In this document: one piece after another, positions 20,088-29,451 of the stretch | Numbering within the stretch: position 1 is the first letter of the stretch | Layout: every line of letters starts with the position of its first letter | Assembly: GCF_001420595.1 (NCBI RefSeq) | Contig: NZ_LJIX01000006.1 | Location: forward strand, 2,006,402-2,070,401 | Direction of reading: 5' to 3' | Length of the DNA stretch: 64,000 nucleotides | From: Cytobacillus solani | GTDB taxonomy: Bacteria; Bacillota; Bacilli; Bacillales; Cytobacillaceae | Program-made: the position numbers and the translations under genes | The notes under the pieces: generated by a model | Seen by the model: only the letters and a program-made list of their open reading frames with translations | Told to the model about the DNA's origin: nothing | The model's database searches: none

Positions 20088-21437
20088 ATGAAATTTCGTT
20101 ATTTACCAATAACTGAAACCGATAAAAAAGAAATGCTAGATAAAATCGGTGTATCATCCACAGAAGAACTGTTTTCTGATATTCCGGAAGAAGTTAGATT
20201 GGACAGGGAATTAAACCTTAAAAAACCAGTTAGTGAATTTGAGTTAAAAAAAGAACTAACAGAAATGGCAAGCAAAAATGCGAATTTAACTGAATATCGT
20301 TCATTTTTAGGCGCAGGTGTTTATGATCATTTCATACCATCAGTCGTTGATCATGTTATTTCTAGACAAGAATTCTATACAGCTTACACACCTTATCAGC
20401 CGGAACTTACACAAGGAGAACTGCAAGCTATGTTTGAATTCCAGACAATGGTTTCTGTATTAACTGCAATGCCAATTGTCAACTCTTCCTTATATGATGG
20501 GGGAACAGCTGTAGTTGAGGCTGTATACTTGAGTGTAGCTCAGACAAAACGCAAAAAAGTTCTTATTTCAGCTGCTATGCACCCTGAGTATCGGCAGCTT
20601 GTTGAAACAGCCTCAAACGGGAAGAAACTCGAAATCGTCGAGATCAATTACAAAGACGGTTTGACTGATTTAAAACAATTAGAACAAGAACTTGATGAAA
20701 ATACAGCAGCAGTTCTTGTTCAATATCCTAACTTCTTCGGACAAATCGAGCCGCTGGAAAAAATTAATAAGTTGATTAGGCAACAAAAGGAAGCAATGTT
20801 TGTAGTTTCCAGTAACCCGCTTGCACTTGGGTATTTAACACCTCCAGGTGAATTTGGTGCAGATATTGTTGTTGGGGATACGCAAGTATTTGGCATTCCA
20901 GCGCAATTTGGTGGGCCACATTGTGGCTACTTTGCAACAACTCAAAAATTAATGCGTAAAGTACCTGGTCGATTTGTTGGTGAAACCGTAGATCGAGATG
21001 GCATACGCGGTTTTGTTTTAGCATTACAAACGAGAGAGCAGCATATTAGGCGTGAGAAAGCAACATCAAACATCACATCAAACCAGGCTTTGAACGCTTT
21101 AGCAAGTTCAGTTGCAATGAGTGCTCTTGGTAAGAACGGTGTAAAAGAAATGGCGAAATTAAATATGCACAAGGCAAGATATACAAAGCAAAAATTAGAA
21201 GAGGCTAACTTACCAGCTGCATTTAATGGGTCATTTTTCAATGAATTTGTAATTAAACTTTCCAAACCAGTATCTGTTGTAAATGATCAGTTATTTGAAA
21301 AAGGATTTATCGGCGGGTTTGATCTTGGCAAAGCATATCCAGAATTAGAAAACCACATGCTGGTTGCTACCACTGAAATTCGCTCAAAAGAAGAAATTGA
21401 TGTTTTCGTAAAAGAAATGAGGGATATCAATGGCTAA
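20088..21437 (+). CDS. gcvPA: Glycine dehydrogenase (decarboxylating) subunit 1
   Basis: This 449-residue full-length protein starts at ATG after AGGGGGG. It is the N-terminal half of the split P-protein of the glycine cleavage system, a fold-type I relative lacking the PLP lysine. It forms the heterotetramer with GcvPB that decarboxylates glycine onto the lipoyl H-protein. Visible are [13 protein letters not shown], the [21 protein letters not shown] signature, and [11 protein letters not shown]. It overlaps gcvPB by 8 bp. Its gcvT partner is truncated, so complete glycine cleavage needs a T-protein from elsewhere. Confidence 0.93.
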   Translation: MKFRYLPITETDKKEMLDKIGVSSTEELFSDIPEEVRLDRELNLKKPVSEFELKKELTEMASKNANLTEYRSFLGAGVYDHFIPSVVDHVISRQEFYTAYTPYQPELTQGELQAMFEFQTMVSVLTAMPIVNSSLYDGGTAVVEAVYLSVAQTKRKKVLISAAMHPEYRQLVETASNGKKLEIVEINYKDGLTDLKQLEQELDENTAAVLVQYPNFFGQIEPLEKINKLIRQQKEAMFVVSSNPLALGYLTPPGEFGADIVVGDTQVFGIPAQFGGPHCGYFATTQKLMRKVPGRFVGETVDRDGIRGFVLALQTREQHIRREKATSNITSNQALNALASSVAMSALGKNGVKEMAKLNMHKARYTKQKLEEANLPAAFNGSFFNEFVIKLSKPVSVVNDQLFEKGFIGGFDLGKAYPELENHMLVATTEIRSKEEIDVFVKEMRDING

Positions 21438-22893
21438 AGAGAACTTTCCATTAATTTTTGAACGCAGTAAAGAAGGAAGATTGGGATATAATTTGCCGAC
21501 GCTTGATGTTCCAGAAGTTAATTTGGAAGAAGAACTTGAGGATGTATATGTTCGTACTGTCGATGCAGAACTTCCTGAAGTAAATGAATTGGAATTAATG
21601 CGTCATTATATAGGGTTATCCAACCGTAACTTCGGTATACTTTCTGGATTCTACCCACTGGGGTCTTGTACGATGAAATATAATCCGGTGATTAACGAAG
21701 ATGTTGTCAGACTTCCTGGATTTAGTCATATTCATCCTTATCAAGATCCGAAAACAGTTCAAGGTGCTCTTGAATTAATGTATGATTTGCAAGTTCACCT
21801 TGAAGAAATCACAGGTATGCATGAAATCACGTTACAGCCAGCTGCTGGCTCACAAGGTGAGTGGACAGCATTGATGATGATTAAAGCCTTCCACGAAGCA
21901 AATGGTGATCATCATCGTGATGAGGTAATTGTACCTGACTCAGCACACGGTACTAACCCGGCTACTGCAGCAGTTGCAGGATTTAAGGTTGTTGAAGTAA
22001 AATCAAATGAAAAAGGATTAGTTGACATTGAGGATTTAAAACGTTTAGTAAATGAAAATACTGCCGCTCTCATGTTAACAAACCCGAACACTCTAGGTTT
22101 GTTCGAAACTGAAATCCTTGAAATGTCAGAGATTATCCACAGTGTGGGCGGGAAAATGTACTATGACGGTGCAAACTTAAACGCTATAATGGGGTATACT
22201 CGTCCAGGAGATATGGGTTTTGATGTGGTTCACTTGAACCTGCACAAAACATTTACTGGTCCACACGGTGGTGGCGGTCCAGGATCTGGCCCAATCGGTG
22301 TTTCAGAAGATCTTGCTCCGTTCTTGCCTAAACCCGTTATTCGTAAAAACGAAGGTGTGTATGAATTAGTCTACGATCTACCGCAATCCATTGGTATGGT
22401 GAAAAGTTATTACGGAAACTTTGGAATTAATGTGCGTGCATATACGTACATCCGTACAATGGGTGCAGAAGGATTAAAGAAAGTTAGTGAATACGCTGTC
22501 CTTAATGCAAACTACATGATGCGAGGCCTTGAAAAAGAATATGAACTCCCATTTACACAATATTGTAAACACGAGTTTGTCATATCTTGTAAAAAACAGA
22601 AGAAACTTGGCGTGAGGGCATTGAATATTGCCAAACGACTAATGGATTTAGAAATTCATCCTCCAACTGTTTATTTCCCATTAATTGTGGAAGAGGCAAT
22701 TATGATCGAGCCTACTGAAACAGAATCGAAAGAAACCTTGGATAATTTTATCAATGCAATGATTCAAATTGCTGATGAAGCTAAGAGCAATCCAGAAATT
22801 GTTCAAGAAGCTCCACATAACACTGTTATAAAACGTTTAGATGAAACAACTGCATCTCGTAAGCCAATTTTACGCTTTCAAAGAGAAGGGTAA
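21430..22893 (+). CDS. gcvPB: Glycine dehydrogenase (decarboxylating) subunit 2, PLP-binding
   Basis: This 487-residue PLP-carrying half of the split P-protein is full length. Diagnostic segments are [55 protein letters not shown] and the PLP lysine in [18 protein letters not shown]. The start overlaps the end of gcvPA, indicating coupled translation. A hairpin terminator follows at about 22940. No gcvH is nearby. Confidence 0.93.
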   Translation: MAKENFPLIFERSKEGRLGYNLPTLDVPEVNLEEELEDVYVRTVDAELPEVNELELMRHYIGLSNRNFGILSGFYPLGSCTMKYNPVINEDVVRLPGFSHIHPYQDPKTVQGALELMYDLQVHLEEITGMHEITLQPAAGSQGEWTALMMIKAFHEANGDHHRDEVIVPDSAHGTNPATAAVAGFKVVEVKSNEKGLVDIEDLKRLVNENTAALMLTNPNTLGLFETEILEMSEIIHSVGGKMYYDGANLNAIMGYTRPGDMGFDVVHLNLHKTFTGPHGGGGPGSGPIGVSEDLAPFLPKPVIRKNEGVYELVYDLPQSIGMVKSYYGNFGINVRAYTYIRTMGAEGLKKVSEYAVLNANYMMRGLEKEYELPFTQYCKHEFVISCKKQKKLGVRALNIAKRLMDLEIHPPTVYFPLIVEEAIMIEPTETESKETLDNFINAMIQIADEAKSNPEIVQEAPHNTVIKRLDETTASRKPILRFQREG

Positions 22894-22939
22894 CGCGAAT
22901 GAATTTCCTTCGCTATCAAAATCAATAATATTAATTGAT

Positions 22940-22975
22940 AAGGGCCTCTGCTGAAATCTAGCAGAGACCTTTTAA
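22940..22975 (+). terminator. Terminator of gcvPA-gcvPB
   Basis: CTCTGCT and AGCAGAG arms with a 7-nt loop, extended by AGGG/CCTT pairing and followed by TTTT. Confidence 0.75.
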
Positions 22976-23055
22976 TTATGTTTGTTTTTCCTTTTCCTGA
23001 CCATTTTTTAAAGTCGCCTGGGAGAAAATAGAGGAGTCTTATCCCTTAATATAAT

Positions 23056-24456
23056 TCAAAACATCCAACATTCTAATAGCAATTGGATAGCATCTTCTAA
23101 TTCGCATTCATGAATTCCGGCAAAACCAAGAATAATTTCCGGGGCTTTCTCAGGTTTTCTTCCAAGTGAGTAAGCCGATAATGGATAAACCTTCAGGGCT
23201 TTCTCGGCTGCTTTTTGAACTAGTTCCTCCTCATTCATACCGTTATTAACGGCAAGGACGATATGAAGGCCAGAGTGTGCTCCAATGATAGAGAGTTTAT
23301 CCTGATATGGTTTTAACAAATCTATAATTTTTTCGAGCTTACGCCGATAAATCTTTCTCATCTTATTTAAATGTTTTTCGAAATCCCCCTCTTTCAAGAA
23401 TTGAGCTAAAATATGTTGGTCAATTCTTGATACGGAACAGGAATGATAGAACGACAATTTCTCTTTAAATTGTTGCAAGAGAAGGTTAGGCAACACCATA
23501 TAACTAATTCTAATTGATGGCATTAATGACTTTGAAAATGTACCTAGATAAATCACTTTTTCATGAAGGTCCATGCTTTGTAAGGAGGGAATTGATTTAC
23601 CGCTATAGCGAAATTCACTATCATAGTCATCTTCGATAATAAAACGCTCTTTCTCCGATGCAGCCCACTTTAATAGCTTTGTTCGGCGGTTTACAGATAA
23701 TGCAGTACCGTATGGAAAGTGATGGGAAGGAGTTACATAAACGACATTGATATTTTTTTGATAAATACTATCTACCTTTGCCCCTTCCTCATCTACTTCA
23801 AGAGGATACACTTCATTTGGAAAGCCCTTAAGAATCTGCAAGATCAAATGGTAACCTGGGTCTTCTACACCATAAACCATTTTTTTATCAAATAAAAGAA
23901 AGAGCTGTTGCAATAAAATTTCGATACCAGCCCCAACCATAATTTGATTTGGTGAGCATCGTACCCCCCTGGCATGATACAAATAGAAAGCGATTTCCTG
24001 CCGTAATTCCATCTCCCCCTGCGAATCGCCGAGCGGTAACAAAGAATGATTTTCTTTGTTGATCGTATTTTTGGCGTATTTACGCCATACGGAGAATGGG
24101 AAATTTTCAGTATCAATCGTGCTTGGAAGGAAATTGTATTTTATATAAGTCTGAGTTGTTATTGTATTTTCCTTTAAGGGATGACTTGTCTGCATATATT
24201 CTAAGTCTTCATGCATCATGACAAAATATCCTTTACGGGGGTAAGCTTCGACATATCCTTCTGCGGTCAATTGCTGATAGGCTATTTCAACCGTATTTTG
24301 ACTGATTTTTAGAAAATCAGCTAGCTTTCGCTTAGAGGGGAGCTTTGCTCCGTATTGTAAGTGCCCTTCTATTATTTCTTTTTTAATATATAAATATAAT
24401 TGTTCATATAAAGGTATATCACTTGACCTATTCAAATGACATGATAACATTTCCAT
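23056..24456 (-). CDS. pdxR: MocR/GabR-family PLP-dependent regulator, PdxR-type
   Basis: About 466 residues. The GntR winged HTH is N-terminal (DIPLYEQLYLYIKKEI, GAKLPSKRKLADFLKIS, QQLTAEGYVEAYPRKGYFV). A linker then leads to a class I aminotransferase-like domain with the PLP lysine in LGTFSKSLMPSIRISYMVLP. ATG 24456 was chosen because the truncated pdxR 5' end beside pdxS (26.5-26.6 kb) begins at the equivalent MExEMLSCHLN. MocR proteins of this kind bind PLP and switch B6 synthesis. It is divergent from control region B and appears intact. Confidence 0.85.
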   Translation of the reverse strand: MEMLSCHLNRSSDIPLYEQLYLYIKKEIIEGHLQYGAKLPSKRKLADFLKISQNTVEIAYQQLTAEGYVEAYPRKGYFVMMHEDLEYMQTSHPLKENTITTQTYIKYNFLPSTIDTENFPFSVWRKYAKNTINKENHSLLPLGDSQGEMELRQEIAFYLYHARGVRCSPNQIMVGAGIEILLQQLFLLFDKKMVYGVEDPGYHLILQILKGFPNEVYPLEVDEEGAKVDSIYQKNINVVYVTPSHHFPYGTALSVNRRTKLLKWAASEKERFIIEDDYDSEFRYSGKSIPSLQSMDLHEKVIYLGTFSKSLMPSIRISYMVLPNLLLQQFKEKLSFYHSCSVSRIDQHILAQFLKEGDFEKHLNKMRKIYRRKLEKIIDLLKPYQDKLSIIGAHSGLHIVLAVNNGMNEEELVQKAAEKALKVYPLSAYSLGRKPEKAPEIILGFAGIHECELEDAIQLLLECWMF

Positions 24457-24668
24457 TTTTATCAACATCCTTAATTCTGGTATGGTTATTTTTAAAAAAA
24501 TCGGAACTTTTAACAGAGTCACCTACTCATTATTATAATAACTAGATTCAAAAAATACAATAGATAGTGAAACGGGGTGAATAAACAGTAATATAATAGG
24601 AAGAAACTGAAACTAGATACATAGGTTCACAAATCTCAAGATAATGAAGTTAATTAACCCTATTGAAT
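24457..24668 (+). promoter_or_regulatory. pdxR/pdxS-type control region, copy B (divergent from intact pdxR)
   Basis: Lies between pdxR (left) and a tRNA-Cys-like gene (right). It shares with A, C and D the CTGGTATGGTTATTTTT element, TATAAT (24534-24539), AGATTCAAAAAAT, AATAGATAG and the pdxS-start echo GGAAGAAACTGAAACTAG. Its TACATAGGTTCACAAA stretch is shared with C and, weakly, A. The CTGACACTT element is degenerate here (TCGGAACTT). The natural arrangement would be pdxR divergent from pdxS; here pdxS has been replaced by the tRNA-like unit. Confidence 0.75.
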
Positions 24669-24743
24669 GGCGCCATAGCCAAGAGGTAAGGCAAAGCTCT
24701 GCAAAAAGCTTTATCCCTAGTTCGAGTCTAGGTGGCGCCCCCA
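24669..24743 (+). tRNA. tRNA-Cys-like gene with 8-nt anticodon loop and C73
   Basis: Nearly identical to the tRNA at 19599, with all stems perfect (acceptor GGCGCCA/TGGCGCC, D GCC/GGC, anticodon AAGCT/AGCTT, T CCTAG/CTAGG) and CCA encoded. Two changes stand out. The anticodon loop is CTGCAAAA, one A longer than normal, and the discriminator base is C instead of U. U73 is a key CysRS identity element, and 8-nt anticodon loops are known from frameshift-suppressor tRNAs. It is either a decayed copy or a tRNA with an altered role. Confidence 0.7.
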
Positions 24744-24830
24744 ACGTGGACTTTTTGCTTGTCCGTGATCAAAAAGTAAGGAATTAAAAAGGTCAAGAAG
24801 TATATTCTTATCTTCCTAACCAATATTGAT

Positions 24831-24904
24831 GGAACCATTGCCAAGAGGAAAGGTAAAGCTTTGAAGAACCCTTATTTCTAATTAGAGACTAGGTGGGACC
24901 TAAA
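24831..24904 (+). pseudogene. Degenerate tRNA-Cys pseudogene
   Basis: Alignable along its length to the tRNA-Cys at 19599 (GGAACCATTGCCAAGAGG ... ACTAGGTGGGACCT). The acceptor has two mispairs, the T loop and anticodon (loop TTGAAGA) have changed, and CCA is lost (TAAA). Its downstream flank (CATGTCTTTTT...) resembles the flank after the intact tRNA-Cys, so it represents a second tandem copy of the unit. Confidence 0.7.
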
Positions 24905-25073
24905 TCATGTCTTTTTAGTTCAGCATGCTTGAACGCTTAAATAAGTATTAAAACTCAGGAATTTAAATAATTTAGACCATTTCTTAAAAGAGAAATATTA
25001 ATCAAGAGATCTATGATGTCTTCTAATAAACATTATATATATACGCGAATACAGAGTGGAAAGAGGGAAGAAC

Positions 25074-25136
25074 GTGGGGAATTTAGTCGAGGAAAATCTC
25101 AAGACCGTAAGGGAACAAACAAGAAATAGGCTATAG
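25074..25136 (+). pseudogene. yggS-like 5' remnant B (short leader frame)
   Basis: GTG preceded by AGAGGGAAG gives a 20-residue frame: VGNLVEENLKTVREQTRNRL, then TAG. It resembles the first helix of YggS/YlmE PLP-binding proteins and aligns to remnant A. The sequence then passes directly into the middle of a LysR-family gene. It could be translated as a short peptide, but it is more likely a leftover. Confidence 0.45.
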
Positions 25137-25800
25137 GGCGTAACATTTCCGTAACAGATGCTGGAAGGGTTTTTTAGAATATGCAGATTCTATCTTATCT
25201 CTAGAGGAGCAAATCAAACGGGAGATGGAAGATCGTCAGGGAAACCGAGGCAGAATTGTTATAGCAGCTTCTCAGGTGGCTGGAACCTATTTTTTGCCAC
25301 AAAAACTTCTTTCATTTACCGAAGCTTATCCAGATCTAAAAGTTGATATACAAACTAGGACGGATGAAGAAATTGAAAAATTGGTTCAAACAGGTGCTGT
25401 TGATATTGGGCTGACATAAAAATTTCCAGAAAATCATTTGTTTTTTAGAATTACTGAATTTTCTCGGGATCGATTTATAGGTATTCAGACAACAGCCCCC
25501 ATACGTAAACAAACTCTTTTAATCCCTGAAGATTGCTACTTTATGTTTAATAGGGATTCCGAATTAGATATTATAAAAATGAATTCTATAGAGGCAGTTA
25601 AACACTTTGTGAAAGAAGGTATGGGATACGGGGTAATTTAAGAATCTGCAGCTAAGCTTGAATTAGTCCATGGTGGGCTTGACTATTGGAGCGGTTATAC
25701 TCCAAAGGATGCAATAGCGAATGTAATAACACGTCCTGCAGAACGTTTATCGAATAGTATATGGTACTTCTTAAATCACATCAGAAAATATACAAGGTAA
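25130..25800 (+). pseudogene. LysR-family regulator, truncated and frameshifted
   Basis: Begins at the end of the HTH domain (GRNISVTDAGRV). A T missing from a T-run then changes frame before LEYADSILSLEEQIKREME. The effector domain starts at GRIVIAASQVAGTYFLPQKLL and continues through stops at about 25419 and 25641 to TRPAERLSNSIWYFL. The DNA-binding half is missing, replaced by the yggS remnant. Not functional. Confidence 0.85.
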
Positions 25801-25934
25801 AAAATCAATTCGTGACTCCTAGGGAATCTTTTTTTAGAGTTTCCCACCGAGCATGATTACATCGCAAGAAAGGTTACTAGAGCCTAGTTTAAAATCATGG
25901 GCTGTCCATATACTATTAGTCTATTTAATTTACA

Positions 25935-26160
25935 TAATAATATTTCTATTTTGTCTACTTCCTTAATTTTGGCGTGGCTATTTTTAATTTAACTGACACT
26001 TTCAATTCAGTTTCTCTTTAAAATTTTCAATAGATTAAAAATACAATAGTTAGATAAACCGAGTGTATAAAGAATGAAAAATAATTAGGAACTGAAACTA
26101 AATACATAGGTTCACAAAGTTTCAGTGATAATATTCTAGTTGGGATCGGAATGGACCTTA
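25935..26160 (+). promoter_or_regulatory. pdxR/pdxS-type control region, copy C
   Basis: Carries CTGACACTT (25993-26001), a -10-like TAAAAT (26019-26024), TCAATAGATT, AATAGTTAG, and the pdxS-start echo AGTGTATAAAGAATGAAA...GGAACTGAAACTA. It continues with TACATAGGTTCACAAA as in B and GGGATCGGAATGGA as in A. Just left of it a short AT-rich stretch resembles the pdxR 5' end on the minus strand. It precedes a hemL 3' fragment. Confidence 0.7.
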
Positions 26161-26184
26161 GGCTGGCTTCTGCGAAGTGGAAAC

Positions 26185-26450
26185 GAAATATGGAATTCCT
26201 CACACGGTTAAGGTCGTAGGATCAATGATCTGCTTCTTCTTTATCAATGAGGAGGTCATCAATTATGGAACTGTTAAAAACATCCAAATTGGAATTGCTT
26301 GCAAACTATTAAAAATTGATGGCTGATGAAGAGATTTATCATCCCCCTTCACAGTTTGAAAGATTATTTCTATCAGCTGCACATACAAAAGAAGATATAA
26401 AGAAAACTGTTGAAGCATTCCACAAACTATTTGCCCAACTAGAGAGGTAA
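26185..26450 (+). pseudogene. hemL-like 3' fragment (third copy)
   Basis: Reads VVGSMICFFFINEEVINYGTV and, after a stop and frame change, LMADEEIYHPPSQFERLFLSAAHTKEDI and VEAFHKLF. This matches the C-terminal 80 or so residues of glutamate-1-semialdehyde aminomutase. It differs from the copies in blocks 1 and 2 (PPSQFE instead of PTPYEV), so it derives from another hemL/gsaB lineage. The PLP domain is absent. A hairpin terminator follows. Confidence 0.8.
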
Positions 26451-26455
26451 TAGTA

Positions 26456-26489
26456 AAAGGACCAGTTCGATCCTTCGGACAGGTCCTTT
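26456..26489 (+). terminator. Terminator after hemL fragment
   Basis: AAAGGACC and GGTCCTTT arms pair exactly. Confidence 0.65.
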
Positions 26490-26509
26490 AGTATGAGCCT
26501 TTCTGTTCC

Positions 26510-26729
26510 TACTTTTTTTATATATAAATATAATTTGTTTATATAAAGGGTATATCACTTAAACCATTTAAATGACATGATAACATTTCGATTTCCATTT
26601 ACAGTAGCCCTTTTATAACTGACCTTGTTATTTTTTAAAAAACTGACACTTTTAATACTATCAATTGATTTTTATAATAGTCAATAGATTAAAAAATGCA
26701 ATAGCTAGTGAAAAAGGAGTGTATAAAAA
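26510..26729 (+). promoter_or_regulatory. pdxS control region (copy D) with pdxR 5' remnant
   Basis: The left half (to about 26607) is the first 30 or so codons of a pdxR gene on the minus strand, alignable to the intact pdxR N-terminus. The right half is the control region: CTGACACTT (26643-26651), TCAATTG, -10 TATAAT (26673-26678), TCAATAGATT and AAGGAG before the pdxS GTG. This is the natural divergent pdxR-pdxS arrangement with pdxR reduced to a stub. It is the probable source of copies A-C. Confidence 0.75.
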
Positions 26730-27617
26730 GTGGAAAAGTTAATAGGAACTGAAACTGTAAAAAGGGGCATGGCTCAAATGCAAAAAGGCGGCGTAATTAT
26801 GGACGTCGTCAATGCAGAGCAAGCCAAGGTAGCAGAAGCAGCAGGTGCCGTTGCCGTAATGGCATTAGAAAGAGTTCCATCCGATATCCGCGCTGCTGGC
26901 GGGGTTGCAAGAATGGCAAATCCTCGCATTGTTGAAGAAGTAATGAGTGCAGTATCCATCCCAGTAATGGCTAAAGCACGTATTGGTCATATTGTGGAAG
27001 CGAGAGTGTTGGAAGCAATGGGTGTTGACTACATTGACGAAAGTGAAGTGTTAACGCCTGCTGATGAAGAGTTCCATTTATTAAAGAGTGATTTCACTAT
27101 ACCATTTGTATGTGGCTGCCGTGATCTTGGAGAGGCTGCTCGCCGTATTGGTGAAGGTGCTGCAATGCTACGTACCAAAGGTGAGCCTGGTACAGGTAAC
27201 ATTGTGGAAGCAGTCCGCCATATGCGTAAAATAAATGCACAGGTTCGTAAGGTTTCTGTGATGAGCGATGATGAATTAATGACAGAAGCAAAGGTTCTTG
27301 GTGCGCCTTTTGAAATTTTAAAGCAAATTAAAGAACTAGGCAAGCTGCCAGTAGTTAACTTTGCTGCCGGTGGTATTGCTACTCCTGCTGATGCTGCATT
27401 AATGATGGAGCTTGGTGCTGATGGAGTGTTTGTTGGTTCAGGTATCTTTAAATCCGGAAATCCTAAAAAATTTGCAGGTGCGATTGTTCAAGCTACAACT
27501 TATTACACTGATTATGATTTAATTGGCAAGCTTTCTAAGGAACTTGGAGCTGCAATGAAAGGAATCGACATTTCCATATTGTCTCTTGAAGAAAGAATGC
27601 AAGAACGTGGCTGGTAA
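26730..27617 (+). CDS. pdxS: PLP synthase subunit PdxS
   Basis: A complete 295-residue synthase subunit of deoxyxylulose-5-phosphate-independent PLP synthesis, which condenses ribose-5-phosphate, glyceraldehyde-3-phosphate and ammonia. Both catalytic lysines are present: MAKARIGH (about K81) and [12 protein letters not shown] (about K149). [15 protein letters not shown] and GVFVGSGIF form the phosphate site. The GTG start follows AAAGGAG. The adjacent glutaminase gene pdxT is broken, so this copy would depend on free ammonia or on PdxT made elsewhere. It is probably an extra copy besides a housekeeping pdxST. Confidence 0.93.
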   Translation: MEKLIGTETVKRGMAQMQKGGVIMDVVNAEQAKVAEAAGAVAVMALERVPSDIRAAGGVARMANPRIVEEVMSAVSIPVMAKARIGHIVEARVLEAMGVDYIDESEVLTPADEEFHLLKSDFTIPFVCGCRDLGEAARRIGEGAAMLRTKGEPGTGNIVEAVRHMRKINAQVRKVSVMSDDELMTEAKVLGAPFEILKQIKELGKLPVVNFAAGGIATPADAALMMELGADGVFVGSGIFKSGNPKKFAGAIVQATTYYTDYDLIGKLSKELGAAMKGIDISILSLEERMQERGW

Positions 27618-27618
27618 G

Positions 27619-28206
27619 ATGAAAAAATTGGAATTTAAGGATTGCAAGGTGCGGTTACAGAACACATAAAACAAATTGAAGCCCTGGGATTAAAGACTGT
27701 TGTCGTCAAGAAACTGGAGCAGCTTAAACAAATGGATGGTTTAATTCTTCGTGGCGGTGAGAGCACAACTATGCGAAATCTTATCAATCGTTACAACTTT
27801 TTCGACCCATTAAAAGAATTTCACAAGGCTGGAAAAACGATTTTTGGAACTTGTGCTGGCATGGTATTAGTTGCTAAGGAACTTGTTGGTTCAGAGGAAT
27901 CACACCCTTCAAATTATGGGTATTACTGTAAAAAGAAATGAGTTTGGCCGGTAAATTGCTAGTTTTGAAGCATATCTTAATATATCAAGTATTGACGATC
28001 CGTATAAGGCTCTTTTTATTCGTTCACCTTATATTGAAAGTATTGGTGAAAATGTAGAGGTTTTTGCAAAATAAGATGGGAGATTTGTTGCAGCAAGAGA
28101 AGGAAATGTCCTTACTTGCGCCTTTCATCCAGAGTTAACTTCTGATACTCGTTTTCTTCAAGTATTTCTTGAAATTGTAGTGATTAAGAAGCAAAAAGAA
28201 GTGTAA
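27619..28206 (+). pseudogene. pdxT (glutaminase subunit of PLP synthase), broken
   Basis: ATG 27619 starts two bases after the pdxS stop, as in a normal pdxST operon. An A lost from an A-run shifts the frame within seven codons, and GLQGAVTEH is preceded by a TAA in its own frame. GESTTMRNL and the nucleophile elbow FGTCAGMVL are intact. A further frameshift follows near 27920, and in-frame stops interrupt FGR-SFEAYL and [15 protein letters not shown]. The catalytic FHPELT is still readable. Not functional. Confidence 0.9.
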
Positions 28207-28338
28207 GTAGAATGAATAATAGAGGATAAACCCTACATTTTAATGGAATAGTCAAAGTAAAACCTTTGATTTTTTTACTAGTTTAGTCCTGTCAAATAAG
28301 AATACCTTGATAAAATAATAACTTTCGGAGGAAATAAA

Positions 28339-29451
28339 ATGAAAATTCCTATGTTAGACCTTAGTGAGCAGTATCAATCAATAAAGAGTGAAGTATTGGA
28401 AGTACTTGATAGTGTAATGAGCTCTTCAAGTTTTATATTGGGTGAAAATGTTAAGAAACTAGAACACGACATTGCAAAGTTTAATAATGTTACACACGGA
28501 ATAGGGTGCGGAAACGGCAGCGATGCAATCCTTATAGCTTTACAAGCTCTAGGAGTAACTAAAGGGGACGAGGTTATTACAACTTCTTTCACTTTTTTTT
28601 CAACGGGTGGGGCCATAACAAGATTAGGTGCAACACCAGTTTATGTCGATATTGACCCTGTAACATTCAACATTGATCCAAATAAAATTGAAGATGCTAT
28701 TACAGAAAAAACCAAGGCCATTATACCTGTACACCTATATGGTCAAATGGCTGATATGGAGAAAATTTCAGTAATTGCCAATAAACATAATCTTGCAGTA
28801 GTGGAGGACGCTGCACAGGCCATAGGAGCGAAGCATAATGGGAAGACTGTAGGTGAATTTGGAACAGTTGCAACATACAGTTTCTTCCCTACTAAGAACT
28901 TGGGCGCTTATGGAGATGGCGGCATGATAGTAACAAATGATGATGAAGTAGCAGAACTAAGTCGAATTATCCGTGTTCATGGAAGCAAGCCTAAGTATTA
29001 TCATCATGTTAATGGTTATAATAGCCGCTTAGATGAACTTCAGGCAGCCGTTCTAAATGTCAAATTTCCTCATCTGGAGCGATGGGGTGAACTTAGGCGT
29101 GAAAAGGCTGCAATATATACAAGCCTCCTAAAGAAAATAGTGGGTGAAGAAGTGATAACTCCAGTTGAGAAGGAAGGAAATTATCACGTCTTCCATCAGT
29201 ACACGATTAGAGTAGAGAAACGTAACGAACTTCAGTCGTATCTTAAAGAGCAGGGAATTGCAACAATGGTTTATTATCCGCTACCTCTTCATCTTCAGCC
29301 TGTATTTAAAAGTCTTGGGTATAAAGAAGGGGACTTTCCTGCGACCGAAAAGGCAGCTAAAGAGGCATTGTCACTTCCAATGTATCCGGAACTTAAATTA
29401 GTGCAGCAAGAAAATGTTGTGGCGAAAATTGCCGAATTTTATGGGAAATAA
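28339..29451 (+). CDS. DegT/DnrJ/EryC1/StrS-family aminotransferase
   Basis: A 370-residue intact PLP enzyme after CGGAGGAAAT. Family markers: IPMLDLSEQYQSI, GCGNGSDAILIALQALG, IPVHLYGQMADM, EDAAQAIGAKHNGKTVGEFG, the PLP lysine in FFPTKNLGAYGDGG, and YNSRLDELQAAVL. Such enzymes transaminate keto-sugars on nucleotides for surface polysaccharides or antibiotics. No sugar-biosynthesis genes flank it, so its substrate is open. It is one of the few undamaged PLP enzymes of the island. Confidence 0.9.
   Translation: MKIPMLDLSEQYQSIKSEVLEVLDSVMSSSSFILGENVKKLEHDIAKFNNVTHGIGCGNGSDAILIALQALGVTKGDEVITTSFTFFSTGGAITRLGATPVYVDIDPVTFNIDPNKIEDAITEKTKAIIPVHLYGQMADMEKISVIANKHNLAVVEDAAQAIGAKHNGKTVGEFGTVATYSFFPTKNLGAYGDGGMIVTNDDEVAELSRIIRVHGSKPKYYHHVNGYNSRLDELQAAVLNVKFPHLERWGELRREKAAIYTSLLKKIVGEEVITPVEKEGNYHVFHQYTIRVEKRNELQSYLKEQGIATMVYYPLPLHLQPVFKSLGYKEGDFPATEKAAKEALSLPMYPELKLVQQENVVAKIAEFYGK

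Noticed and set aside
24669-24904. T-box riboswitch in the tRNA-like leaders
   Set aside because: The elements are themselves tRNA-shaped; no specifier loop, conserved T-box bulge sequence or antiterminator was found.
28339-29451. Start of a polysaccharide or antibiotic biosynthetic cluster around the DegT aminotransferase
   Set aside because: No glycosyltransferase, nucleotide-sugar or other biosynthetic genes lie nearby.
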